From NCBI RefSeq assembly GCF_030908245.1, contig NZ_JAVFJJ010000006.1, positions 162,542 to 226,541 on the forward strand: DNA of 64,000 nt. Reading direction: 5' to 3'. The notes beneath the pieces were generated by a model. That model searched no databases, had not been told where the DNA came from, and saw only the letters and a list, made by a program, of their open reading frames with translations. Shown piece by piece: positions 40,813 to 52,677 of the stretch. Made by a program: the position numbers and the translations under genes. Position 1 is the stretch's first letter; each line of letters starts with the position of its first letter. The DNA comes from Sinomonas sp. ASV322. GTDB lineage: Bacteria; Actinomycetota; Actinomycetes; Actinomycetales; Micrococcaceae.

Positions 40813-42318
40813 CTACGCCTCGACCCCGAGCCGCTCGAGGATGAGCTCTTTCACGCGTCCCGCGTCGGCCTGGCCGCGCGTGGCCTTCATGACCCCGCCC
40901 ACGATCGCGCCGACGGCCTGGGTCTTGCCGCCTCGGATCTTTTCGGCGACGTCCGGCTGGGCCGCGAGGGCGGCGTCGATCGCCTCGAGGAGGGGGCCGT
41001 CGTCGGACACGAGAACGAGCCCGCGGGCCTCCATGACCTGGGTCGGCGTGCCCTCGCCGGCGATGACGCCGTCGAGCACCTGGCCGGCCATCTTGTTGTT
41101 GAGCTTGCCGCCCTCGACGAGGCCGTTGAGCTCAACGATCGCCGCGGCGCTCACGCCGAGCTCGGCCGGGTCGACGTCTGCGACCTTCGCGCGGCCCACG
41201 ATCTCGCCCATCCACCACTTGCGGGCCGCGGCCGCCGAGGCGCCCGCGGAGATGGTCTCCTCGATCGAGTCCATGACGCCCGCGTTCACCACGTCGCGGA
41301 ACTCCGGATCCGAGTAGCCCCACGCGGCCTTGAGGCGCTTGCGGCGCTCGGCCGGCGGCTCGGGGAGCTGCGCGCGCAGCGACTCGACCCACTCGCGGCT
41401 CGCGTGGATCGGAACGAGGTCCGGCTCGGGGAAGTAGCGGTAGTCGTCGGCGTCGCTCTTGGGGCGACCCGACGTCGTCGTCCGTGTGTCCTCGTGCCAG
41501 TGGCGCGTCTCCTGGGTGACCTTCTCCCCCGCCGCGAGGACGGCCGCGTGGCGTTGGATCTCGAAGCGGACGGCGTGCTCGACGGACCGCAGCGAGTTGA
41601 CGTTCTTCGTCTCCGAGCGGATGCCGAACTTCGTGGCACCCTTCGGCATGAGCGAGACGTTCGCGTCGCAGCGGACGTTGCCGCGCTCCATGCGGGCATC
41701 GGAGACGCCGAGGTTCTTCACGATCTCGCGGATCGCGGCGACGTACGCGCGGGCCAGCTCGGGCGCGCGGCGCCCAGCGCCGACGATCGGCTTCGTGACG
41801 ATCTCGACGAGCGGCACGCCCGCGCGGTTGTAGTCCACGAGCGAGTAGTCGGCGCCCTGGATGCGCCCCGTAGCCCCGCCCAGGTGGGTGAGCTTGCCGG
41901 CGTCCTCCTCCATGTGTGCGCGCTCGATCTCGACCCGGAACACCTCGCCGTCCTCGAGCTCGATGTCGATCCAGCCGTTGTGGGCGATCGGCTCGTCGTA
42001 CTGCGAGGTCTGGAAGTTCTTCGGGGTGTCCGGGTAGAAGTAGTTCTTCCGGGCGAAGCGGCACGACTCGGCGATCTCGCAGTTGAGGGCGAGGCCGATC
42101 TTGATCGATGACTCGACGGCGGCCTTGTTGACGACGGGGAGGACGCCGGGCATGCCGAGGTCCACCTCGTTGACGTTCGTGTTCGGGTCGTCGCCGAAGG
42201 CGTTCGGCGCCGAGGAGAACATCTTGGTCTTCGTGTTGAGCTCGACGTGGACCTCGAAGCCGAGGACGGGGTCGAACTGCTCCATGGCCTCGTCGAAGGA
42301 CAGGGTTGCGTCAGACAT
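40813..42318 (-). CDS. gatB: Asp/Glu-tRNA amidotransferase subunit B
   Basis: GatB (501 aa) binds misacylated tRNA and activates it for transamidation to Asn/Gln-tRNA. The signature [56 protein letters not shown] and [20 protein letters not shown] are intact, and the C-terminal YqeY-like tail is present (LINE-type end ERLGVEA). It starts immediately after the gatA stop (TAAATG). The GatCAB complex implies indirect Gln- and perhaps Asn-tRNA synthesis; with two tRNA-Asn genes in the window the Asn route may matter here too. Confidence 0.97.
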   Translation of the reverse strand: MSDATLSFDEAMEQFDPVLGFEVHVELNTKTKMFSSAPNAFGDDPNTNVNEVDLGMPGVLPVVNKAAVESSIKIGLALNCEIAESCRFARKNYFYPDTPKNFQTSQYDEPIAHNGWIDIELEDGEVFRVEIERAHMEEDAGKLTHLGGATGRIQGADYSLVDYNRAGVPLVEIVTKPIVGAGRRAPELARAYVAAIREIVKNLGVSDARMERGNVRCDANVSLMPKGATKFGIRSETKNVNSLRSVEHAVRFEIQRHAAVLAAGEKVTQETRHWHEDTRTTTSGRPKSDADDYRYFPEPDLVPIHASREWVESLRAQLPEPPAERRKRLKAAWGYSDPEFRDVVNAGVMDSIEETISAGASAAAARKWWMGEIVGRAKVADVDPAELGVSAAAIVELNGLVEGGKLNNKMAGQVLDGVIAGEGTPTQVMEARGLVLVSDDGPLLEAIDAALAAQPDVAEKIRGGKTQAVGAIVGGVMKATRGQADAGRVKELILERLGVEA

Positions 42319-43848
42319 TTACTTCACACCTCCGAGCACAGGGGCCTTGGCGAGCAGCGGGCCGCCCCACTGCGCCTCGAGCAGGGATTCCAGCGCCGCG
42401 CCCACGCGGTACAGGCGGGCGTCCTCACGGGCCGGGGCAAGGAGCTGGATGCCGACGGGCAGGCCGTCCTCATCCGCGAGGCCGCCCGGGAGCGAAAGGC
42501 CCGGGACACCGGCGAGGTTCGCCGGGATCGTCGCGACGTCGTTGAGGTACATGGCCAGCGGGTCGTCGAGCTTCTCGCCGAGCTTGAACGCCGTGGTGGG
42601 CGCCGTCGGGGAGATGAGCACGTCCGCCTGGGCGAACGCGGCGTCGAAGTCGCGCTGGATGAGCGTGCGGACCTTCTGGGCCGAGCCGTAGTAGGCGTCG
42701 TAGTAGCCGGCCGAGAGGGCATAGGTACCGAGGATGATGCGGCGCTTCGCCTCGTCGCCGAAGCCGGCCGCGCGGGTCGCGCCCATGACGCGCTCGATCG
42801 TGAGCGGGCCGTCCTTCGGCAGGACGCGCAAGCCGTAGCGCACGCCGTCGAACTTCGCGAGGTTCGAGGAGACCTCGGACGGCATGATGAGGTAGTACGC
42901 GCCAAGCGCGTACTTGAAATTCGGGCACGACACCTCGACGACCTGGGCGCCGGCGCCGCGGAGCAGCTCGACCGCATCGCGGAACCTGGCCTCGACGCCG
43001 GCCTGGTAGCCCTCGCCGCCGAGCTCCTTGACGACGCCGATGCGCAGACCCTCGACGCTGCCGTTGCGGGCCGCCGCGACGAGCGTGTCGAACGGGTCGG
43101 TGAGCGACGTCGAGTCGAACGGGTCGTGCCCGCCGATGAGCTCCTGGAGGAGCGCGGCGTCGAGGACCGAGCGGGACACCGGGCCGATCTGGTCGAGGCT
43201 CGAGGCCATGGCGATCGCGCCGTAGCGGGAGACCGCGCCATAGGTCGGCTTGACGCCGACCGTGCCCGTCACGGCGCCCGGCTGGCGGATCGACCCGCCC
43301 GTGTCCGTGCCGAGGGCGAGCGGTGCCTCGAACGCGGCGACCGCAGCCGCTGAGCCGCCGCCCGAGCCACCCGGAATGCGGTCGAGGTCCCACGGGTTGC
43401 GGGTCGGGCCGAACGCCGAGTGCTCGGTTGAGGAGCCCATCGCGAACTCGTCGAGGTTTGTCTTGCCGAGGATCGGGAGCTTGGCGGCCCGGATCTTCTT
43501 GATGACGGTCGCATCGTAGGGGCTCATCCAGCCCTCGAGGATGCGGGAGCCCGCCGTCGTCGGCTGCCCCACCGTGACGATGAGGTCCTTGATCGCAATC
43601 GGGACGCCCGCCAATGGGTGGAGGGCCGCAGCGTCGTCCCCGCCCGCGGCGCGGATGGCGTCTACCTCGCGGGCGACGGCGAGCGCCTCCTCGCTGTTGA
43701 CGTGCAGGAACGCGTGGACGCCCCGCTCGCCGCCGTCGACCTCGCCGATGCGGTCGAGGTGCGCCTGGGCCACCTCCTCGGAGGAGACCTCCTTGGCGGA
43801 GAGCTTCTCGGCCAGTTGTGCGGCCGTGCTCGTGATCAGTTCGTTCAT
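42319..43848 (-). CDS. gatA: Asp/Glu-tRNA amidotransferase subunit A
   Basis: GatA (509 aa) is the amidase that frees ammonia from Gln. The Ser-cisSer-Lys triad sits in [11 protein letters not shown] (Lys), [20 protein letters not shown] and [12 protein letters not shown] (Ser residues). Length is normal. I chose the ATG at 43848 with GAGGAG about 11 bases upstream; the GTG at 43860 overlapping the gatC stop (GTGA) is the alternative but has no room for a ribosome site. It is part of the gatC-gatA-gatB operon. Confidence 0.97.
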   Translation of the reverse strand: MNELITSTAAQLAEKLSAKEVSSEEVAQAHLDRIGEVDGGERGVHAFLHVNSEEALAVAREVDAIRAAGGDDAAALHPLAGVPIAIKDLIVTVGQPTTAGSRILEGWMSPYDATVIKKIRAAKLPILGKTNLDEFAMGSSTEHSAFGPTRNPWDLDRIPGGSGGGSAAAVAAFEAPLALGTDTGGSIRQPGAVTGTVGVKPTYGAVSRYGAIAMASSLDQIGPVSRSVLDAALLQELIGGHDPFDSTSLTDPFDTLVAAARNGSVEGLRIGVVKELGGEGYQAGVEARFRDAVELLRGAGAQVVEVSCPNFKYALGAYYLIMPSEVSSNLAKFDGVRYGLRVLPKDGPLTIERVMGATRAAGFGDEAKRRIILGTYALSAGYYDAYYGSAQKVRTLIQRDFDAAFAQADVLISPTAPTTAFKLGEKLDDPLAMYLNDVATIPANLAGVPGLSLPGGLADEDGLPVGIQLLAPAREDARLYRVGAALESLLEAQWGGPLLAKAPVLGGVK

Positions 43849-43856
43849 GGGGTCGC

Positions 43857-44153
43857 TCACTCCTCGTCCAGGATCGCGGGGACCTTGAAGCGGTCGTCCT
43901 CCGCGTCGGGGGCGCCGGACAGTGCCTCTTCGGGCGTGAGCACGTGGCCCACGGTGTCCTCGCGGAAGACGTTGCTCAGCGCGATCGGGTGGGACGTCGC
44001 CGGGACGTCGGGCCCCGCCGCCTCGCTGACCGACTTGACGGCGTCGACGATGTGGGCGAGCTCGCCCGCCATCTTGTCGAGTTCCTCTGGGCTCATCTCG
44101 ATGCGCGCGAGCTGCGCAAGGTGCGCAACGTCGTCGCGCGTGATCTCGGCCAT
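43857..44153 (-). CDS. gatC: Asp/Glu-tRNA amidotransferase subunit C
   Basis: GatC (98 aa) is the small stabilising subunit of GatCAB. It shows [34 protein letters not shown] and the C-terminal [10 protein letters not shown] typical of the family. It leads the operon and overlaps the possible gatA GTG start by four bases. The divergent accessory operon begins 174 bases away, and I see no gene in that gap. Confidence 0.95.
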   Translation of the reverse strand: MAEITRDDVAHLAQLARIEMSPEELDKMAGELAHIVDAVKSVSEAAGPDVPATSHPIALSNVFREDTVGHVLTPEEALSGAPDAEDDRFKVPAILDEE

Positions 44154-44327
44154 GGGTCTCCCCTGTGCGGTGGATAGGTATCGCCGTCCAGTCTAGTGCG
44201 GAGGAACGGGCGACGGCGGCGACCCGTCAGCTCCCACCAGGAAATCCAATGACAACCTATGAGGCACATGTCACACTTAGCTCACGCCGCAAACCGCGAG
44301 GGGCCGTTCACGCCGTAGGGGGACATT

Positions 44328-45347
44328 TTGGATGCGTTAGTGAACGAATGTCGCTCAGGAGGCCTGGACGATCTGGCCATCTCAGTAGACAGGGTTCAAC
44401 AGTACGTAATCGCATGGTGGGCTACCACATACCTACCCTGGTTCACTGACCACGGACCCGAGCACTCGAAGCGTGTCGCCAAGTATGCGCTTGACATAGC
44501 AGCGATACCTAGCCTGTCGGAGCAACATAAGCTCACAACTCTGGAGAAGTTTATTCTCTGGTCCAGCGCATGGCTCCACGACCTCGGCATGCAATCTCTT
44601 CTGGGAAACGCACTCGGGCCCCTCGATTCTGCCGTTTACGATCAAATACGGCACGAACACCCCGATCAAAGCTGCACCGAAATCCTCACGCACGGTGAAG
44701 CAATTGGCCTGCCTAGCGGCGATATTCCGCTCATCCAGTGCATCGCATACGTCGCGAGGGCCCACGGGACAAAACACTACACATCCTCAGTGGAATCGCT
44801 ACAAACGTGCACCCACGTCCGGAACGAACCTGTTCGAGCGCCACTTCTCGCATCAATTCTGCTGCTTGCGGACGAATTGGATCTCCATTACCAAAGAGCT
44901 CGACCGCCTGCGGCCCACGCGAATTTGAACTACGTTTCACAGGCCCATGCGTTGAAGCACAAATGCGTCATATCCTGTGAAGTGGAACACCGACCAGGAG
45001 GTGTCGTTAGCTTTTCACTCAGAACCCAGCGCTTTCCCGATATCCCCTCTATAGTTGCAGATGAAATCGACCAGTGGATTACAGAAAAGCTCAGACGCCA
45101 AATCGCGCTCGTTGAAAAAGACTTTGCAGAAGGTTTTGCCGGGACAGCCTCACTCTCCAGGAGCATACGCTTAACCCACACCACCGCCCACATTCCAGTT
45201 GGGATGGTTAGTCCCGAGACAATCAGTATCATCAGGGATGACAATGCGCAGGACGATCTCATAAACCACCGTGGCGCACTTTCAGATCTTTTACGGGGGG
45301 GGAGACAACCGGGAACCTTCGCTGATCACCGGAACGCTTCAGAATAA
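44328..45347 (+). CDS. HD-domain protein of a putative defence operon
   Basis: This 339-aa protein has a full HD phosphohydrolase pattern: H42 and H46 in WFTDHGPEHSKRV, H84-D85 in WLHDLGMQS, H109/H111 in IRHEHPDQS, H145 in ARAHGTKHY and D182/D185 in LLADELDLH. The later half (VVSFSLRTQRFPDIPSIVAD, then a helical region) is unrecognised. It could hydrolyse nucleotides or a cyclic signal. The start is a TTG at 44328 with AGGGGGA five bases before; GTG 44340 is possible. Base and codon use are visibly AT-richer than the flanking gat genes. Its end overlaps the next gene by 77 bases across a run of eight G. Confidence 0.75.
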   Translation: MDALVNECRSGGLDDLAISVDRVQQYVIAWWATTYLPWFTDHGPEHSKRVAKYALDIAAIPSLSEQHKLTTLEKFILWSSAWLHDLGMQSLLGNALGPLDSAVYDQIRHEHPDQSCTEILTHGEAIGLPSGDIPLIQCIAYVARAHGTKHYTSSVESLQTCTHVRNEPVRAPLLASILLLADELDLHYQRARPPAAHANLNYVSQAHALKHKCVISCEVEHRPGGVVSFSLRTQRFPDIPSIVADEIDQWITEKLRRQIALVEKDFAEGFAGTASLSRSIRLTHTTAHIPVGMVSPETISIIRDDNAQDDLINHRGALSDLLRGGRQPGTFADHRNASE

Positions 45348-45894
45348 TATTGACCAAGACGGCCGAGAAGACCTTCTCCGAGCAGCCGAAGCCCACTACC
45401 GGGCGAGAGGCGCTACGATCTCTTCATCCTGGTGCCTATATGAATCGCTAGGCGCGGCACCTGTTAACGACATTTTCCGTGAATGTCTTTCCGATCTGGG
45501 GATTGACGCGGAGAACAGCGCTGATCCCGGAGCTCGGCTCGTCGTAGAGCTGGAGGGTATGACTACGCACACCGCGCTTATCATTTCGTCCATCGACCGT
45601 CTCCCGAAGGCGGAGCTTCGTATCCTCACCAGCGCCCTTTCCAATATCCAACGCAACGAGCAGATTTCTATTATCCTCAGCGGGCACCCTACGGTTGAAA
45701 AGCAAATAACTATTGCTAAGCTTCGATCCATTTCCGCAGCTAGGCTCGAGCCTAACGAGGTGCGCGCACATCTGACGCGTTACGCCCCCGTGGCCACTGC
45801 TACGGCCGAAGCTGGGGCCGAACTGAAGTATTCGGACTACAAGAGGTTGAAGCAGCGCCATCTTATCGAGCTAGTCGATGCTGTAGGAGCCTAG
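45271..45894 (+). CDS. STAND-like NTPase core without clear P-loop
   Basis: This 207-aa protein resembles the middle of a STAND/NB-ARC ATPase: a strand-helix segment RARGATISSSWCLYESLG, a Walker-B-like TALIISSIDRLPKAELRI (residues 101-118), a sensor-like NEQISIILSGHPTVEKQ (129-145), and RLEPNEVRAHLTRYAP. At the N-terminus, where Walker A is expected, QIFYGGGDNREPSLI lacks the Lys-Ser/Thr, so ATP binding may be lost or unusual. The GTG at 45271 has no ribosome site and overlaps the HD gene; a run of eight G at 45295-45302 could allow frameshifting between the two frames. The next gene carries the matching winged-helix and repeat parts. Confidence 0.6.
   Translation: MAHFQIFYGGGDNREPSLITGTLQNNIDQDGREDLLRAAEAHYRARGATISSSWCLYESLGAAPVNDIFRECLSDLGIDAENSADPGARLVVELEGMTTHTALIISSIDRLPKAELRILTSALSNIQRNEQISIILSGHPTVEKQITIAKLRSISAARLEPNEVRAHLTRYAPVATATAEAGAELKYSDYKRLKQRHLIELVDAVGA
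45295..45302 (+). other. Run of eight G in the overlap of two reading frames
   Basis: A GGGGGGGG tract lies inside the 77-base overlap of the HD gene and the NTPase-like gene, which is in the +1 frame relative to it. Slippage here would fuse or separate the two products. It could be phase-variable, a programmed frameshift site, or a sequencing-error hot spot. Confidence 0.5.
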
Positions 45895-45896
45895 GC

Positions 45897-47306
45897 ATGT
45901 ATACTGCAGTCCGACTGCTGAGTGCCGTCCCGTGGTTCAATGAGGATGGCGCCTTGGCAGTGCTGGAGATCAATCCAGAAAGTAGTGGGCAGGAACGGCA
46001 GGATTTCGACCGGATCAGATCTAGCGGTATCCTAAGACGCAATGGCGAGATTTTCGGCGTCTCGGAGCCACTTCGCACCGAAATGCGACGTAGCCTGTTC
46101 ACCAGAGACGAAATTCTTTATCGTCGCGCCCTCGGTAAATTTGTGGAGCAATATCAATACGGGTTGCGCCCGCATGTGGAAAGCGTGATGGGCTTAGTCG
46201 GCGCTTCGCTAAATTTCGGCGCCATATCATGTGTCGCAAGTCAGTACAGGAAGGATGACGTCGACTCTCTCGTAGAGAGGGCGCAAGCGCCGACCGAACG
46301 AGATGAAGCCTCCACGGCGAGCGACATCGCACGCCTTCTCGAGACCTACAGCTTCAAGAGAGACCGCCTCAGTGAGTTCTTCCACGGCCTGGCGCATTGG
46401 GGCCGGGGCGCCCGAGTTGAGTCTATTCCATTCTTCGAGCAAGTTCTTGAAGATCATTATGTTGATCGACCCAGTGCGATATCAGCCCACCTAATCGGTA
46501 CCCACTTGCACGCAACTGGCGCTCTCTTCGATGCCCGAAGACTTGTCGAGCAGGCCATCGAGGACCTGCGACAGATCGAGGACCAGCGTGGGCTGGCGAT
46601 GGCACTTAGCACCCTCGGAAGAATAGAGCGCGACATTTACAGAAAGGGAAATTCAAAAGAGAGCATTTCTAGATCGATTTCCGCCCTCAGGGAGGCTGTA
46701 GATCTATCGAGGCCGTGGGGCTTGGTCCACGGACGAGCATCCAACTACTTGGCTCAGGCCCTTTTCACAGCTGGCGCATTCGAAGATTCTGCGAAAACAG
46801 CCCTAGACGCGACAAACTGGCTTGCATCGGGAGACCAGGCGATTGAGGCTCGCCTAACTCTCGCTATTGCGTATCGCCAGCTCCAAAACTGGGATGCATG
46901 CATGCGTGTTTTGGACGATGCTTACGAGATTGCGGACCGGGACGATACAAACGAACGGGTCTGGGCACGCTTACTCAACGTATCTGCAGCCACTCGCCGG
47001 ATGGCAGGACAGCTTTCCCGCGCTGTCGACGACGCACGTCGCAGCGTTGGGCTGGGGCGCAGACTGGGTGATGTGCGGCATATCGCACATTCGGCTCACA
47101 CCCTCGCGGGAATACAAATCGATCGCGCCATCGATCTTGGTGATCGAAATGCGCTCGATGAAGCCCAAGAATTACTCACCGAAGCGAGGGAAATTCTGGT
47201 CTCATTGCAGGATACCGCTGGAGTCGCAATGGTTGACAACACTCGAAAGCGGCTCCTCGAGGCAGTTGCAAGAATGTCTGAGCCCGACGCATCAGAGACT
47301 TCCTAG
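45897..47306 (+). CDS. Winged-helix plus TPR protein of a putative defence operon
   Basis: This is a 469-aa protein. Residues 1-75 look like the winged helix that follows the NTPase in STAND proteins (AVRLLSAVPWFNEDGALAVL, IRSSGILRRNGEIFGVSEPL). From about residue 150 it is a solenoid of TPR-like helix pairs (AISAHLIGTHLHATGALFDA, GLAMALSTLGRIERDIYRKG, SNYLAQALFTAGAFEDSAK, RRMAGQLSRAVDDARRS), probably for ligand or partner recognition. It starts two bases after the NTPase-like gene. The pair therefore look like one STAND protein split into two subunits. AT-rich composition suggests horizontal transfer. Confidence 0.7.
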   Translation: MYTAVRLLSAVPWFNEDGALAVLEINPESSGQERQDFDRIRSSGILRRNGEIFGVSEPLRTEMRRSLFTRDEILYRRALGKFVEQYQYGLRPHVESVMGLVGASLNFGAISCVASQYRKDDVDSLVERAQAPTERDEASTASDIARLLETYSFKRDRLSEFFHGLAHWGRGARVESIPFFEQVLEDHYVDRPSAISAHLIGTHLHATGALFDARRLVEQAIEDLRQIEDQRGLAMALSTLGRIERDIYRKGNSKESISRSISALREAVDLSRPWGLVHGRASNYLAQALFTAGAFEDSAKTALDATNWLASGDQAIEARLTLAIAYRQLQNWDACMRVLDDAYEIADRDDTNERVWARLLNVSAATRRMAGQLSRAVDDARRSVGLGRRLGDVRHIAHSAHTLAGIQIDRAIDLGDRNALDEAQELLTEAREILVSLQDTAGVAMVDNTRKRLLEAVARMSEPDASETS

Positions 47307-47349
47307 CTCCCAGCAAGAGTATCGCGCTTCAAGAGTCACACCTAGGCTT

Positions 47350-47378
47350 CTCGGCCCCCGCGAAGCGTCAGGGCCGAG
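47350..47378. terminator. Weak hairpin after the TPR gene
   Basis: CTCGGCCC (47350-47357) pairs with GGGCCGAG (47371-47378) around a 13-base loop, 44 bases past the TPR gene stop. There is no T-tract, so terminator function is only plausible. The remaining gap to hepT shows nothing recognisable. Confidence 0.35.
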
Positions 47379-47468
47379 CAGGGCCCGGTCCGGCACCGAA
47401 GCCGCAGTGCTCGACGTCCTCGCCTCGGGCGGGCTGCGATACGGGCCGCAGCGATTGATCTTTGCGAG

Positions 47469-47822
47469 TCAGTGCCCCAAGTCGCGGCGCACACCGGCGA
47501 GCTGGTCTCTCAGCGGGGGCAGGTGCCTCGAGGCGGTAGCCCAGAGGATGCTGTGACGGATGCTCGCGTAGTCATGGGCCAGGAGATTGCGTTGGTCTCG
47601 CAGTTCACGCCACGGGATCTCGGGGTACTTCTCTCGGACTGACTCGGGCAGCCGATCCGCGGCCGTGTTGAGATCGATGAGCAGAGATTTCAAGGCCTCT
47701 CGCGTCCGCCAATTCGGCTCGGCGATAAACGCGTCCTCACCGTCAGCCACAATCTCTGCTGCCCATGCGAGGCGCTGCTCCATGTCCTCCAGCAAGGCCC
47801 GCGTTCTTTCGTCACGATTCAC
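47469..47822 (-). CDS. hepT: HepT-like HEPN ribonuclease toxin
   Basis: This 117-aa all-helical protein carries the HEPN toxin motif RX4HXY exactly: R78, H83 and Y85 in RNLLAHDYAS. In the Shewanella system HepT is an RNase neutralised when MntA transfers AMP to that tyrosine. The GTG start overlaps the stop of the mntA-like gene by four bases, and the antitoxin-first order is as expected. The target RNA is unknown. Composition is closer to the host than that of the preceding three-gene operon. Confidence 0.88.
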   Translation of the reverse strand: MNRDERTRALLEDMEQRLAWAAEIVADGEDAFIAEPNWRTREALKSLLIDLNTAADRLPESVREKYPEIPWRELRDQRNLLAHDYASIRHSILWATASRHLPPLRDQLAGVRRDLGH

Positions 47823-48265
47823 AGGGGCACCGCTTCGGCGAGGATCCGATCCATCGCGGCTCCTATGGATCCCGATGCCACGACGTCAACCTTGATGCCG
47901 AGCAGATCGACCATATCGAGGCGGAACCCGGCCAGGTCGAAGAGCGAGGCACCGGGCTCGGCATCGACCAGCAAGTCGATATCCGAATCAGGTGTGTCCT
48001 CTCCGCGCGCTGCTGAACCGAACACTCGGACATTTCCCAAATGATGGCGCTTGGCAAGGTCGACTGTTTCGTCACGGTGCTCCTCAAGAACCTTCGAGGG
48101 CCTCACACGCAGGGCACGGAGAATCCTCTCGAGCGTCTCCGGCCGCGGCGTGCGACGGCCAGACTCGTACGCCGAGATGTTCGGTTGGCTGACACCGGAA
48201 AGCTCTGCGAGACGCTGCTGGCTGAGTCCCGCCCGGATCCGAAGGGATGCGATGTTTTCGGTCAC
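47819..48265 (-). CDS. mntA: MntA-like nucleotidyltransferase antitoxin with fused HTH domain
   Basis: This is a 148-aa protein in two parts. Residues 5-55 are an XRE-type HTH (LRIRAGLSQQRLAELSGVSQ, NISAYESGRRTPRPE). Residues 75-148 are a minimal nucleotidyltransferase with the GSX10DXD motif (FGSAARGEDTPDSDIDLLVD; G83-S84, D95, D97). MntA adds AMP to HepT to silence it; here the HTH should also autoregulate the operon. The GTG at 48265 is seven bases after a perfect TATAAT, so the mRNA is probably leaderless. An upstream extension of the frame would run through the promoter dyad and is rejected. Confidence 0.88.
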   Translation of the reverse strand: MTENIASLRIRAGLSQQRLAELSGVSQPNISAYESGRRTPRPETLERILRALRVRPSKVLEEHRDETVDLAKRHHLGNVRVFGSAARGEDTPDSDIDLLVDAEPGASLFDLAGFRLDMVDLLGIKVDVVASGSIGAAMDRILAEAVPL

Positions 48266-48271
48266 CCCTGA

Positions 48272-48290
48272 ATTATATCTCCCAGATATA
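48272..48290 (-). promoter_or_regulatory. mntA-hepT promoter and overlapping operator
   Basis: On the minus strand TATAAT (48277-48272) is a perfect -10 placed for initiation at the mntA GTG. A 17-bp dyad TATATCT-CCC-AGATATA (48274-48290) overlaps it, so binding of the HTH antitoxin would block transcription. The -35 region (TTTGGG) is weak. Confidence 0.75.
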
Positions 48291-48312
48291 CACCCCCAAA
48301 GGGCGCTCGATC

Positions 48313-48809
48313 TCACAGCGCCTTGCGGTACACCGGGAGCCAGACGTCGGTTTCGGGGATCGGCCAGTCCCGATCGGGGGCGCGCTCATAGCCGAGCCGC
48401 GGGTACAGGGCGTTGGGTCCGGCCCAGTCCTTGCCGGTCGTGAGGACGACGGCGGCCGCCCCCGCGCGCTTGGCCCTCGCCTCGACCTCGGCGACGAGGG
48501 CGCTCCCCGCGCCCGAACGCTGAACCGCGGGGTCGACGACGAGCAGCCGGAACTCGAATTCGCCCTCGCGGGCCACCTGTTCGAAGCCGTCGCCGTGCGC
48601 CATGAACGTCACCGAGCCGACGATGCGCCCGTCCTGCTCGGCGACGAGCACGGTCCCGCGGGCCGCGCGGTAGGCGACGTCGGACAGCTGCCGCATGTAC
48701 GGGTGCTCGTGGCTCTCGAAGTACCCCGCGGAGAGATAGGCGTCGCGCGCGATGCGGGCGATCTCCGGGTAGTCGCGCTCAAGGGCGTCCCGGATCGTCA
48801 GGAGGGTCG

Positions 48810-48813
<4 letters not shown>
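48313..48813 (-). CDS. GNAT-family N-acetyltransferase
   Basis: This 166-aa single GNAT domain reads IRDALERDYPEIARIARDAY at the N-terminus, FRLLVVDPAVQRSGAGSAL with the acetyl-CoA loop in the middle, and VLTTGKDWAGPNALYPRLGY with VWLPVYRKAL at the end. The C-terminal YPRLGYER motif is typical. The substrate is unknown. The ATG at 48813 overlaps the stop of the inositol-monophosphatase-like gene (ATGA), so the two are coupled. The longer upstream frame is a shadow. Confidence 0.9.
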
Positions 48814-51943
<3,130 letters not shown>

Positions 51944-51977
51944 CTACTGGTCCGACAAAAAAGGGGCCTCGGGGGCG

Positions 51978-52568
51978 TCAGCCGGCGGGACGGTAGCGGC
52001 AGACTTGGACGCCCGTCGACGACGTTGCCGCGGAGGCGAGCTCGAACCGCCGCGCCTGGCCGTCGGTCGGGAACAGGGTCTTGCCCCCTCCGAGCGTGAT
52101 GGGTTCGATCATGAGGATCAGTTCGTCGACGAGCATCGCCGAGAACAGTGCGCGCACAACCGACAGGCTGCCGTAGACGTAGACGTATCCGCCCGGCTTC
52201 CCGCGCAACTCCGACACTTTGGCGACAAGGTCGGCGCCCCGGACGATGGCCGCGGGATTCCAGGTCAGATCCTGCTCGGACAGCGAATCGGACACGACGT
52301 ATTTCTGGACGCCGTTGATCCAGTCGGCGAACGGGTCACCGGCCCGGTTCGGCCATGCGGCCGATGAGACCTGATAAGTCCGCCGGCCCTGCAGCAGGGC
52401 CTCGCCGCGTTCTGCGATCTCACCGAGGACTGGCCCCATCGTGTCGGGGTCGAAGAAGGGTATCGACCAGCCGCCGTGGCGGAAGTCGCCGCTCGTGTCC
52501 TCCTGAGGCCCTCCCGGCGCCTGGACGACGCCGTCCAAACTCATGTACTCGCTCACCACGACACGCAC
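51978..52568 (-). CDS. Dihydrofolate-reductase-family (RibD C-domain) protein
   Basis: This 196-aa protein opens RVVVSEYMSLDGVVQAPGG and has LLQGRRTYQVSSAAWPNR, YVYVYGSLSVVRALFSAMLV and LMIEPITLGGGKTLFP, the pattern of RibD_C/DHFR-like oxidoreductases (PF01872). Such proteins use NADPH; the substrate of this standalone type is unknown. The GTG at 52568 begins the recognised fold. It lies just upstream of ligA but 49 bases apart and may be transcribed with it. Confidence 0.9.
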   Translation of the reverse strand: MRVVVSEYMSLDGVVQAPGGPQEDTSGDFRHGGWSIPFFDPDTMGPVLGEIAERGEALLQGRRTYQVSSAAWPNRAGDPFADWINGVQKYVVSDSLSEQDLTWNPAAIVRGADLVAKVSELRGKPGGYVYVYGSLSVVRALFSAMLVDELILMIEPITLGGGKTLFPTDGQARRFELASAATSSTGVQVCRYRPAG

Positions 52569-52677
52569 GTTCGCCCTCCAGCCCTAGCCGATTTCGAACA
52601 GCTGTGGCGAGACGGTACCAAACTCATGTGGCATCGCGACACGGTCCAAGCAGCGGCGTTGAGAAGCGCCGACCCGG

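Noticed and set aside
47307..47468. Continuation of a coding region after the TPR gene
   Set aside because: Short frames only and no start. The region shows a weak hairpin and nothing else.
52569..52677. Gene fragment in the gap (frame reading FEQLWRDGTKLMWHRD)
   Set aside because: The segment looks protein-like but is only about 40 codons with no start or ribosome site. It was left out as unproven.
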